From NCBI GenBank assembly GCA_964235485.1, contig CAXSAZ010000003.1:124001-188000 (forward strand): a DNA stretch of 64,000 bases, read 5' to 3'. The DNA is from CAHJXG01 sp964235485. GTDB lineage: Bacteria > Pseudomonadota > Alphaproteobacteria > Acetobacterales > Acetobacteraceae. Shown one piece after another: positions 1 through 8,091 of the stretch (within the stretch, counting starts at the first letter, position 1; each line of letters starts with the position of its first letter). A program made the position numbers and the translations under genes. The notes beneath the pieces were generated by a model. The model made no database searches. It had not been told where the DNA came from and was given only the letters and a program-made list of their open reading frames with translations.

Positions 1-399
1 GCCGCGCCGGTGCAGCTCGGAGCTGACGTAAACCAGCCGCCCCGGCCGCCGGATCAGCGCGGTCAGGAGATAGGGCGCCAACGTGTTCACGGCGAAGACA
101 TGGGGCAGGCCGTCTTCCGTCAGGACGCGCCGCCGCTCGCGGAAGCCCAGGGCCGCGTTGTGGATCACCGCGTCGAAGGCGCCGAGGGCGTTGGCCGCCT
201 CGGCCAGCCGCCGGGTTTGCGCGATGCTCGATAGGTCGCCGGCAAGCACGGTGGCCGCGCCGGGCACGGCGTCGAGCGCCACCCGCCCCCGTGCCGCGTC
301 GCGGGCGTGCAGGACGACCTCGTGCCCGTCCTCGACCAGCAAGCGGGCGGCCATGCGGCCCAAGCCGTCAGAGGACCCGGTGATGAGGATGCGCGCCAT
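1..399 (-). CDS. SDR-family oxidoreductase, truncated by window edge
   Basis: This is the N-terminal 133 residues of a short-chain dehydrogenase/reductase; the rest lies before base 1. Reading from the ATG at 397-399, a TGSSDGLG nucleotide-binding loop follows the first beta strand. The usual acidic turn after strand 3 (AGDLSS), the NTLAPYLLT helix and the strand leading to VSSELH, which would carry the catalytic serine, are also visible. The catalytic YxxxK is beyond the edge. It is a soluble NAD(P)-dependent oxidoreductase of unknown substrate. It is divergent from the membrane protein gene at 648, with a 248-base gap between them. Confidence 0.8.
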   Translation of the reverse strand, partial: MARILITGSSDGLGRMAARLLVEDGHEVVLHARDAARGRVALDAVPGAATVLAGDLSSIAQTRRLAEAANALGAFDAVIHNAALGFRERRRVLTEDGLPHVFAVNTLAPYLLTALIRRPGRLVYVSSELHRRG

Positions 400-647
400 G
401 AACCGTGTGCCTTCTCAGGGATGGACCAAACTCAGGGATGGACGAGAAGAAGGGTGGTGCTTCAACTCCGCCAAGCCCTTGCCCAAGGACCCGCGACGCT
501 GCGCCGACGCGGGGCATGAGGGCGGCGGTCTCCTTGTCCGGCTTGTCCTGCCCTCCCTGGCACGCCGCTTGCGCATCTGTCATCTAACAGCGGCAGCCGG
601 CTTGGCTGCCGTGCCCCCGCCTCCGGCGATCCAGGAGACTTCCTGCC

Positions 648-2339
648 TTGGAACTCATTACCGAGAACGACGCCCGCAAGCCTGACAATCGCGGGGAGCG
701 GGCTGAGACCCTGCTCCTGGCGCTCGCTTCCAGTGCCCGTCCGCGGGCGCGGCATCTCGCGCTTGCGCTGATCCTGTGCTCGCCGGTCCTGCTGGTCCTG
801 GCCTTTGCGCGCGACCTCACGATCAACCACACCTATCACGACATCTTCATCCCCTTGGACGCGGCCTGGCGCACCCTGCAAGGCCAATGGCCGCACACGG
901 ATTTCTTCTCCCCAATTGGGTTGGCCTACTTCTGGCAGCACGGCGCGGCTGCCTGGCTTTGGGGCATGAACAGCCGCTTGGCGAGCTGGGCCAACTTCAT
1001 CGCGTTGCCCTTCGTGCTCATACCGGCAATCATTTTCTCATGGCGGCGCCTCAATGCGTTCTCGACGGTGCTGCTGCTCGTCTTCCTGACGGTTCTCATG
1101 GTGTCGCCCATCTTCCTCGACGGGCCGGAACGCCTTGTCGCTTACATCGCGAACTACAACCGGTCAGGGAGCGCGCTTTGCGCGGTCACGGCGCTGTGGG
1201 CGCTGGCCGCCCCGCGCGCCCGCGGCGCGGCGTGGGACCTGGCCGACGCCGCGGCCATGGGCGTGATCCTGCTCATCCTGGCGTTCCTGAAGGTCACGTT
1301 CTTCGCCCTGGCAATCGCCACGGTCGCGGTCGGCTGCGTCGTGACCCCACGGCTTTGGCGGACAGCCCTCATAGCGGGGGTCATCCTGGCCGCCGGCACC
1401 GTCGCCATCGAGTTGGCGCACCCTGGCATCTTGGCGGCATACCTGGCCGACCTGAAACGGGCCGCCGCCGCGAACACGACGGCCTTCCGCGGCTTCTACA
1501 CGTCGCAGGCCATCTTCGCGAACCTCATCCCGATGGCGCTCATCCTGGCCATGGGCGCAGCCGCGGCGTGGATCGCGCCCCGCCAACGCCTCGCCTTGGC
1601 AGGCGTGGCCGGCATCACGGCGGCCTGCGTGCTGGTGTCCACCCAGAACTACGGCGCCTTCTCCGCTCCGCTCGTCGTCCTGATCATGCTCCTGGCCGAG
1701 CGGCTGCGGGCTGGAAACGGGACGGAGGGCAGGTTTCCGGCGGCAAGGCCGCTCGCCATTGCCGGGCTGTTCGCGACCTTGATGGCGACCCTGCCGTTCC
1801 TGCTGACCCACGTGATCGGCACGCTCAACCAAGCCCGGCTCAACCGGTCGCAGGGCGTGGTCGTCGGGGAAGGGCGTTCAGACGTCCTGCGCGACATGGT
1901 TTGGCTGTCCAGTCCAGTCGAAAACCAGCAGATCCCCAAGGGGGTGACGAACGAGGAGATCCTGAAATGGAACCCGTTCCTTCCATACAACGTCTTGAAC
2001 GCCGTCCTGACCGACGGCCTCGCGCTGCTTCAAAGGGATGGGCTCACGAGCCTCAGCATCGCCAACCTGTCGTTCAGCAACCCGTTCCCGGCCGCGTTGC
2101 ACGCGCCGCCGCCGCGGGGCGTGGCGCTGTGGTGGGATGAGGGCCGGACGCTGAACCCCAAGCTCCTGACCGCGCACATGGCGCTCGGCGAGGCCGATGT
2201 CGTCATGGTGCCCAAGCTCTGGTCTTTCTACTACAACGTGACCGACCTGCTGTCCGTCGCGCAGGGCACCCTGGACAAGGACTTCACCCCGCACGAAAGC
2301 CAGTATTGGACGGCGTGGGTCAAGAAGCAGGCCCCATGA
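648..2339 (+). CDS. polytopic membrane protein, glycosyltransferase-39-like
   Basis: This 563-residue protein has about ten hydrophobic segments spread from residue 30 to residue 400, then a soluble C-terminal domain. That layout, with charged D/H/Y-rich loops after the first membrane span (residues 60-95), is typical of GT-C fold, lipid-linked-sugar glycosyltransferases, but no family signature is certain. The start chosen is a TTG at 648, because AGGAG lies at 632-636 and no ATG occurs near the N-terminus. Context supports a role in surface glycan assembly: the other strand carries a nucleotidyltransferase, a flippase and a second similar membrane protein. The substrate is unknown. Confidence 0.6.
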   Translation: MELITENDARKPDNRGERAETLLLALASSARPRARHLALALILCSPVLLVLAFARDLTINHTYHDIFIPLDAAWRTLQGQWPHTDFFSPIGLAYFWQHGAAAWLWGMNSRLASWANFIALPFVLIPAIIFSWRRLNAFSTVLLLVFLTVLMVSPIFLDGPERLVAYIANYNRSGSALCAVTALWALAAPRARGAAWDLADAAAMGVILLILAFLKVTFFALAIATVAVGCVVTPRLWRTALIAGVILAAGTVAIELAHPGILAAYLADLKRAAAANTTAFRGFYTSQAIFANLIPMALILAMGAAAAWIAPRQRLALAGVAGITAACVLVSTQNYGAFSAPLVVLIMLLAERLRAGNGTEGRFPAARPLAIAGLFATLMATLPFLLTHVIGTLNQARLNRSQGVVVGEGRSDVLRDMVWLSSPVENQQIPKGVTNEEILKWNPFLPYNVLNAVLTDGLALLQRDGLTSLSIANLSFSNPFPAALHAPPPRGVALWWDEGRTLNPKLLTAHMALGEADVVMVPKLWSFYYNVTDLLSVAQGTLDKDFTPHESQYWTAWVKKQAP

Positions 2340-2376
2340 CCCGGCGGGACAGGGGAGGCGGTGTCAGCCGCCCTGG

Positions 2377-3156
2377 TTAACCACCCCGCCCTGCGAGCGC
2401 CTGCGCCGTGCGCAGGGCCGCGGCGGGCGGGGCGCGCACGAACTCCTCGACCTGCGCCGGCGTTCCCAGCAGGCCCACGTCGTCGAGGCCGAGCTGGGCG
2501 ATCCTGACCTCGCCGCCGCCGCCGATGATCTGGTTGTAGAGCGGCGCGATGTAGCGCTCGCCCTTCTCCTCGCGGCCGCCCGCCCCGAAGTAGGCGGCGT
2601 ACGCCTCGGCATACAGCCCGGCGGAGCGGAACCAGTACAGGCCCACGGTGGCGTGCGGCGAGATGCGGGTCTTTTCGCGCAGTTCCACCACCCGCCCGTC
2701 CTCGCCGAGGCGCGCGAACGACCAGCCTTCGCCCTCGCCGGGGAAGCAGGGCACCCAGCCCGCGCACCCGTCCGGCACCAGCGACGGGTGGACCACATCC
2801 GGACGGACGAAGGTATCGATGTTGAACACGGCGAAAGGCAGGCCCGGCTCGGCCGCCTCCGCCAGCATCAGGGCCGTCGTCGCCTGCCCATCGGTCGGCG
2901 CGTCGAGTTCGAGGAAGCGGTCGATGGCGATGCCGAGCCGCCCGCACCGCTCCCGGATGAAATCAGCCGACCCGTCCGCCCGGCGCACGGCGAAGGAGAA
3001 GCGCCACCCGGCCTCCTTGTAGCCCCCCAGCGCCGCCATGGACCAGTCGAACAATGGCAGCCCGAGCGCCTCGATCCGGTACTTCGGCTGCGTGTAGCCC
3101 GCGCGGGCGAAGCGCGAGCCGAAGCCGGCCATGGTGACGGCGACTACTCCTGACAC
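2377..3156 (-). CDS. sugar/small-molecule nucleotidyltransferase
   Basis: This 259-residue NTP-transferase domain protein begins with strand VAVTMAG and the glycine-rich loop GFGSRF followed by PKY (residues 10-27). That is the nucleotide-binding signature of the GlmU/RmlA/LicC fold. An acidic metal-binding motif FNIDTF lies near residue 112, and an AxxGLYWF strand near residue 170. It should couple a phosphorylated sugar or alcohol to CTP, UTP or another nucleotide. It is the last gene of a four-gene minus-strand run and overlaps the HAD phosphatase gene by 13 bases. Together with the downstream-family kinase it suggests synthesis of a nucleotide-activated decoration for a surface polymer. 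The exact substrate cannot be read from sequence. Confidence 0.8.
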   Translation of the reverse strand: MSGVVAVTMAGFGSRFARAGYTQPKYRIEALGLPLFDWSMAALGGYKEAGWRFSFAVRRADGSADFIRERCGRLGIAIDRFLELDAPTDGQATTALMLAEAAEPGLPFAVFNIDTFVRPDVVHPSLVPDGCAGWVPCFPGEGEGWSFARLGEDGRVVELREKTRISPHATVGLYWFRSAGLYAEAYAAYFGAGGREEKGERYIAPLYNQIIGGGGEVRIAQLGLDDVGLLGTPAQVEEFVRAPPAAALRTAQALAGRGG

Positions 3157-3560
3157 TGCCCGTCCCCCACCAAGCGGTCGCGCTGGCAGATGCGGTCGAG
3201 CGCGTCCAGCGAGTTCTCGATGAACTCCCGCGGGCGGACCGAGCGGTCGTCGATGTAGAAGCCGTTGTCGCCGGGCCAGGGCTTGGCGACGTGCACCTCG
3301 TGGAACGGCACTTGGTGGCGCTGCAGCCAGTCGATCAGCACCGGCAGCACGTGGGCGTTGATCTCGCCGGGGTTGCCGTCATGGCTGCGCATCCCGCGCG
3401 CCGACTGGATCACGATGCGCCACCCTTCGGCGGCCATGCTCTGCAGCCGGGCCAGCAGCAGCGGCTCCGGCAGGAGGTCGCGGTAGCTTTCGCCCGGCCC
3501 TTTGATGGGGCACAGCGTCCCATCCACGTCCACGACCAGCACCTTGGTTCCGGCGATCAT
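3144..3560 (-). CDS. HAD-family capsule-biosynthesis-type phosphatase
   Basis: This small HAD hydrolase has 138 residues. Motif I is VDVDGTL near residues 10-16, with the nucleophilic Asp and the acid/base Asp. A serine motif (QSARG) sits near residue 50, a lysine in VAKPWPGD near residue 93, and a terminal FYIDD acidic motif near residue 102. There is no large cap domain, as in capsule-locus HAD phosphatases. The start at 3560 is chosen because ATG there overlaps the TGA of the upstream kinase gene. It is probably cytoplasmic and removes a phosphate during precursor synthesis for surface polysaccharide. The substrate is not predictable. Confidence 0.75.
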   Translation of the reverse strand: MIAGTKVLVVDVDGTLCPIKGPGESYRDLLPEPLLLARLQSMAAEGWRIVIQSARGMRSHDGNPGEINAHVLPVLIDWLQRHQVPFHEVHVAKPWPGDNGFYIDDRSVRPREFIENSLDALDRICQRDRLVGDGQCQE

Positions 3561-5023
3561 CGGGCGGTCTCCAGGTCTTGGATCAGTTGGCAGGCGATCA
3601 GCGCAAACCCGGCCAGCTTGCGGGGGTGGTCCATGTGCAGCGGCAGCATCGACATGAACAAGGAAAGCTCGTAGGCGCGGACGACGAACAGCGGGTGCTC
3701 GTCCTCGATCCGCTCCTTCAGGATGTCCCGGCCCCACGAGGGCGGGCCGCCGTTGTCGAGCGTCAGGTGCAGCTTGAGGCTTTCATCGAGCGCGCAGTCG
3801 AACAGGTCGTTGTTGACGAAATCGTAGCCGCCCATGGCGGAATGGCTGAACTTGGCCAGGTCGTACAGCGGGTGCATCCAGGCCTCCTCCAGCGTGCGGG
3901 CGCCGCGAGGGTCGATCAAGCGGAACATGCCGATGCGCCGGTCGAACAGGATGTTGGAAAAGCAGGGGTCGCCATGCCCCACGGCAAGGGCGGAGGACGT
4001 GTCGCGCCGGATGGCCTCCCTGACCAGCGCGTCGGCCCGCTCCTGCATGGCCCGCAGCCCGCCGAGCGGGCCGGACGCTTCCAACACCCGGTCGAGCTGG
4101 CGGCCCACGTCGCTGGCCAGGCACTCCGCGAGGCGCTCGTCCATCTTGCCGAGGATGTCGCGGGCGGCCACCTCCCGCACGGCGGGGGCGCCGACCTCCT
4201 CCATGGGGCGCGCCGCGATGAACTCGAGGAACCGGTCCACCAGGGTCGCGAAGGACCGCTCGTCGAAGGCGAAGTGGATGAACTGCAGCGCGGCGTCGGG
4301 GACGTTGAGGCGCTCCATCGAGTAGCCGGCGCGCTCCTCGTCCTCCTTGAAGTCGAAGGTGGGCAGCAGGAAGGTTTTCAGCCGCTCCGGCACCACGTGG
4401 AAGAAGCCGTACTCCCGCGCCATCTTGACCCGGTTGGAGGAGGTCTTGCGGAACACCGCGCCGACCCGCGCCGTGGTGTTGAAATGCCGGGCCTCCGTCG
4501 CGTCGCCCATGAAGGCCAGGAACGCTTCCGGGCGGCGCAGATCGACGAAGCCGAAATGGTCGAGCATCGTCGGATGCTCGGCGGCGAGGCCGATGGCCAG
4601 CTCGCGCAGGTTGGTCGAACCGCGGGCGCGGAGCAGGGCGATGGCGTCCGGCGCGGTCAGCAGCGCGGCTGCGTCGTCGTCGAACACCGGGGCGAGCAGC
4701 ATGGATTGCAGGATGTAGCGGCCCTTGTCGATGGCAGCCGGCAGGCCGCCGGGCCGGGCCGGCATCAGGAAGGACGGCAGGCGCAGAAAGGTGTGGTTCG
4801 GCTGGCTGTCCTCGATCAACTCGGCCAGGTGATGGGCGTCGCGCTCATCGACCAAGTGGAACAAATCCGTGGCGCCGCCCTCCACGCAGGAGCGCCGGAC
4901 CTCCTCTCCCAAGGACAGGCGCTTGCGCAGGATGCCCGAGAAGCGCGTGGCGCCGATGATGGCGTTGATGTCGGAGGGCGGCGTGCGCCGGTCGTCGTAG
5001 ATGACGGTGACTGAGCGGTTCAT
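3557..5023 (-). CDS. APH/choline-kinase-like phosphotransferase
   Basis: This is a 488-residue protein with two parts. The C-terminal half carries an aminoglycoside-phosphotransferase-fold catalytic loop, GHGDPCFSNILFD, followed by the metal-binding LIDPRG. These are the Brenner motif and DFG equivalents of small-molecule kinases. The N-terminal 200 residues do not match a family I recognise. ATG at 5023 overlaps the TGA of the preceding membrane protein gene, which fixes the start. An antibiotic resistance role is unlikely. Its neighbours (nucleotidyltransferase, phosphatase, membrane protein) suggest that it phosphorylates an alcohol or sugar later activated by the nucleotidyltransferase. 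Confidence 0.75.
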   Translation of the reverse strand: MNRSVTVIYDDRRTPPSDINAIIGATRFSGILRKRLSLGEEVRRSCVEGGATDLFHLVDERDAHHLAELIEDSQPNHTFLRLPSFLMPARPGGLPAAIDKGRYILQSMLLAPVFDDDAAALLTAPDAIALLRARGSTNLRELAIGLAAEHPTMLDHFGFVDLRRPEAFLAFMGDATEARHFNTTARVGAVFRKTSSNRVKMAREYGFFHVVPERLKTFLLPTFDFKEDEERAGYSMERLNVPDAALQFIHFAFDERSFATLVDRFLEFIAARPMEEVGAPAVREVAARDILGKMDERLAECLASDVGRQLDRVLEASGPLGGLRAMQERADALVREAIRRDTSSALAVGHGDPCFSNILFDRRIGMFRLIDPRGARTLEEAWMHPLYDLAKFSHSAMGGYDFVNNDLFDCALDESLKLHLTLDNGGPPSWGRDILKERIEDEHPLFVVRAYELSLFMSMLPLHMDHPRKLAGFALIACQLIQDLETAR

Positions 5024-6048
5024 AGCGTTTTGGCGGTCACGCGCAGGTGCAGCCGCCGGGTCCGCCGGGCCGAGAAGGACGGCACGAAGGCGGGGACGCT
5101 GCGCAGCGGGGAGCGGATGCGCGAAAGGTAGAAAACGGTGGCAGCCGCCCAAAGCGGAAGAAGGGTGAGCAGGCAGGCGAGCATATACAGGCCGACAACC
5201 TCCGGCGTCGTTCCTTCCGCGGCCTGGGGAAACAGCGTGCGGGCGAAGAGCTTGGGCAGGGGGCCAAGGCCGCCCGCCTGCTGCGCGAGCAGCACCAGCA
5301 TGGCGCTTTCGATCACCCAGATCACGACGGACAGGAACATCAGGAGCAGGAAGTTGCCCCGCAGGCGCTCCCTCGCGCTGCTAACTGCGAGCCGCGACGC
5401 ATCGACGAGGCGGAGCGCCCAGCGCGCGCGCGGGGCGGAATGGTTCTGCAGGATGTAAGCTTGCAGCGCGTGGAGGCAGCCAGGCGCCACGAGCACGACG
5501 AACAGGCCGAGCATCGTCGCCAGGGTGAGCAGGCCCGCGATGGGCATCGCGCCCGGCGCGATCCGCCCGGCGAAGCCCGCCACCACCGCCAGCGCCAGCA
5601 GGAGCACCAGCGCGTCCAGCATCCGATCCAGCAGCACGATCAGCAGCGAGCCGCCGGGGTTGCGGGACAGCCACGCCAACTGCTGCCAGCGGTAAAGCTC
5701 GCCGAGCTTGAACGGGACGATGAAGGACACGGGCGCCGTGTGGAAATGCAGGAGCACGACGGTACGGACGTGCATGTTGAGCGCCGGCGCCGCCAGCAGG
5801 GCCAGCCGCGCGGCGCGGAGGACATGCGCGGCGCCGTAAAGCACCACCGCCGCGAGCACCGCCCACCAGGCGCCGCGCAGCGCGCCGAGCGCGCCCCCGA
5901 TCTGAGGGAGCGGCGTGAAAAGAACGATGGCCGCCAGCGGAAATGCCACCAGCAGCGCGCGCGTGCCCGGCCGGACGGTTCCGTGCGGCCTGGCCGCCGG
6001 CGCCACTCGCGAGAACACGCGATGATACTGTTCGGGCCTGAACTTCAT
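5020..6048 (-). CDS. lysylphosphatidylglycerol synthase TM-region (UPF0104-like) protein
   Basis: This 342-residue integral membrane protein has about seven hydrophobic segments (roughly residues 30-50, 60-85, 150-170, 180-205, 245-265 and 295-320). The motif PFKLGELYRWQQL near residue 117 and the DRMLDALVLLL segment are characteristic of the flippase-like domain shared by MprF N-termini and UPF0104 proteins. Such proteins are thought to move or present lipid-linked substrates. It is the first gene of the four-gene overlapping run, and its TGA overlaps the kinase ATG. A 253-base gap separates it from the next upstream gene, so the run's promoter probably lies there. Confidence 0.7.
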   Translation of the reverse strand: MKFRPEQYHRVFSRVAPAARPHGTVRPGTRALLVAFPLAAIVLFTPLPQIGGALGALRGAWWAVLAAVVLYGAAHVLRAARLALLAAPALNMHVRTVVLLHFHTAPVSFIVPFKLGELYRWQQLAWLSRNPGGSLLIVLLDRMLDALVLLLALAVVAGFAGRIAPGAMPIAGLLTLATMLGLFVVLVAPGCLHALQAYILQNHSAPRARWALRLVDASRLAVSSARERLRGNFLLLMFLSVVIWVIESAMLVLLAQQAGGLGPLPKLFARTLFPQAAEGTTPEVVGLYMLACLLTLLPLWAAATVFYLSRIRSPLRSVPAFVPSFSARRTRRLHLRVTAKTL

Positions 6049-6154
6049 GGGGCGTCAAGCCGTCCGATGCCGCGCGTCAATGATGCAACCTGACCATTTA
6101 AAGAACCTTGGTTAACACAATCCGGACATAAGGACACGCTTCAACGCAGATCGT

Positions 6155-6175
6155 CGGCTCACGCGGGGTGAGCCG
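6155..6175. other. short intergenic stem-loop
   Basis: Arms CGGCTCAC and GTGAGCCG form a perfect 8-base-pair stem around a 5-base loop in the gap between two minus-strand genes. No T-run follows on either strand, so it is not a standard intrinsic terminator. It may limit read-through from the GT-39-like gene into the LPG-type gene, but this is inferred from position only. Confidence 0.35.
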
Positions 6176-6301
6176 GCTCGCAGTCCCGGGTTGCAAGCTG
6201 ATACAAAGGATTGTCTATTTTTTGTGATTTTGCAAGTTTCAGCCGGCGCCGCCCGATGTTGGGAACGGCGCACGCCATGAACGATTGGGCCAACCCTGCG
6301 C

Positions 6302-8047
6302 TCACCGCAACAGGCTTGAACGATTTGTGATGGCGGCGGCGGCGGCTTGCCGCTCCCCAGGCGTTTGCGGCACGTCCAGCGTCGCCGACACGCGGTCCAG
6401 CGACAGCACCGCGACGGACACGCTGGGCAGCATCGACGCCGTGCCGGGCACCAGCGGCGGCGGCCCGCCCCTGGCTGCCGCGAACACGGCGCCCGGCGCG
6501 TCGGGCGCGGCTGCCGGCCGGTCCAGCGGCCCCGAGTTGACCACCAGCACCTGCCCGGCGCCGGGCCGCGCCGCCTGCGCGCAGGGCAGGCCCGCCCCCT
6601 GCCAGGTCATGCCCTCGCTTTGATGCAGGAAGGGGATATGGCTCCGGATGAGCAGCATGGCGGTTGAACCGCGGACCCAGTTCTCCGCAATGCCCCGGCA
6701 GGCTTCCGGCACCCCGTCCGGCGCGGCGGCGAAGCCGTGTTCCAGCAGCGTCAGGGCCGTCAGCCGGTCCCCCGTCCAGTAGCCGGTGACGATCACCGGA
6801 TCGGGCCAGGCCGCCGCGCGCTCGATGCCTTCGGCCACCGCCGCCTGCCCGTCCCGCAGCCGGGTCTGCCACCACAGCGTCGGCAGCGGGTTCCAGCCCC
6901 GGCCCAGCACCAGCCGGGGGCCTTCGTCGTCGGCGGCCAGCGACGGCTTCAAGCCCGGCAGCGGCGGCACGAGCCAAACCGCCAGCCCCACCGCCAGCCC
7001 GGCCAGCGCGACCCCCCGCGCCCGGCGGGACAGGGCCGCCACCGAGCCCAGCCCTTCCGCCATCGCCAGGAGGATAAAGGGCGACAAGGGCAGCAGGTAG
7101 CGCCCCTCGACCAGTTGCGACCGGTAGGCCGCGATGTAGAACAGCGGGACGGCCACGGCGAGGCCCAGGTCGCGCCAACGCCGCCGCCGGGCGAACGAGG
7201 CGACCCCCAGCAGCCAGGCTACCCCTCCCAGGGCGGTGACGGCGCGGAGCAGGGTGAGCGCGTCGTTGTGCAGGGGCTGGTGCGGCCGGTCCCACAGCAG
7301 CGTCGCCCGGTTCACCGCCGTGAAGGTATCAAAGAACGACAGGCCGAGCAGCCGGTATGCCGCCACCGGGACGGCCAGGACCAACGCGCCTGCGATGCAG
7401 GCCCGGACCGCCCGCGCGCGCCACCCTTCCACCTCCGTCAGCAGCAGGATGGCAAAGGCCGGGGCGATCAACGCCGCGTCGAGCCGCACCAGCGCCGCCG
7501 TCCCGAGCAGCAGCCCCGCCGCCGCCGTCCTCGGCAGGGTCGGACGGGTCCAGAACAGCAGCAGGGCGAGGCAGGCCAGCGCGGCCGAGGGCAAGTTGTC
7601 GTTCGGCAGGTAGGCGGTCTCGAAGATCGGCGGGAACAGGATGCAGCACAGCAGGGCGGGGGCGGGGCCGACCCGGTAAACCCGCCACAGCAGCGCGAGC
7701 AGCACCCCCACCAGCACCAGGAGCGACCCGATGCCGAGCAAGCGGAAGGCGAGCAGGCCGGACAGGTCGCCGAGGCGCTGCAAGCCCAGCACCGCAAGGG
7801 TCGTGCCGAGCCGGGTCAGGAGGAAGAACCGCCCGCTGAACGGGTAAACCGTGTCGCCGAGGCGCAGGTCGCCTTGCGCGAGGGCATGGGCGTTGAGCAC
7901 CACCTGCGGCTGGAACCCCTCCGAGTAGGGGATGAACAGCGCAGGCAAGGCGAACCAGGCCGCCACGGTGGCGGCCAGCACCGTCGAGACGGCCGACCCC
8001 GTGCGCGTCGAGCACCAGGCGATGGCTTGGGCAATGCGGTCCGCCAT
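6302..8047 (-). CDS. GT-C/GT39-like polytopic membrane glycosyltransferase
   Basis: This 581-residue protein starts at ATG 8047. Its first membrane span is followed by a periplasmic loop containing YSEGFQP, and around ten more hydrophobic segments run to about residue 380. The loop AYLPNDNLPSA and the later SQLVEGRYLLP (near residue 320) resemble the substrate and metal loops of ArnT/PMT-type (GT39) polyprenyl-phosphate-sugar transferases. A soluble C-terminal periplasmic domain follows from about residue 410. It probably modifies an exported glycan or lipid at the periplasmic face. It sits 44 bases downstream of the flippase gene and is likely co-transcribed with it. Confidence 0.65.
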   Translation of the reverse strand: MADRIAQAIAWCSTRTGSAVSTVLAATVAAWFALPALFIPYSEGFQPQVVLNAHALAQGDLRLGDTVYPFSGRFFLLTRLGTTLAVLGLQRLGDLSGLLAFRLLGIGSLLVLVGVLLALLWRVYRVGPAPALLCCILFPPIFETAYLPNDNLPSAALACLALLLFWTRPTLPRTAAAGLLLGTAALVRLDAALIAPAFAILLLTEVEGWRARAVRACIAGALVLAVPVAAYRLLGLSFFDTFTAVNRATLLWDRPHQPLHNDALTLLRAVTALGGVAWLLGVASFARRRRWRDLGLAVAVPLFYIAAYRSQLVEGRYLLPLSPFILLAMAEGLGSVAALSRRARGVALAGLAVGLAVWLVPPLPGLKPSLAADDEGPRLVLGRGWNPLPTLWWQTRLRDGQAAVAEGIERAAAWPDPVIVTGYWTGDRLTALTLLEHGFAAAPDGVPEACRGIAENWVRGSTAMLLIRSHIPFLHQSEGMTWQGAGLPCAQAARPGAGQVLVVNSGPLDRPAAAPDAPGAVFAAARGGPPPLVPGTASMLPSVSVAVLSLDRVSATLDVPQTPGERQAAAAAITNRSSLLR

Positions 8048-8091
8048 CCGGCGTCTCCAGTTTTGCGTGCTTGAAAAACGGCGCCCAAGGC

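Noticed and set aside
3557..5023. Aminoglycoside resistance gene
   Set aside because: The kinase fold matches, but the long N-terminal region and overlapping polysaccharide-type neighbours point to small-molecule activation, not resistance.
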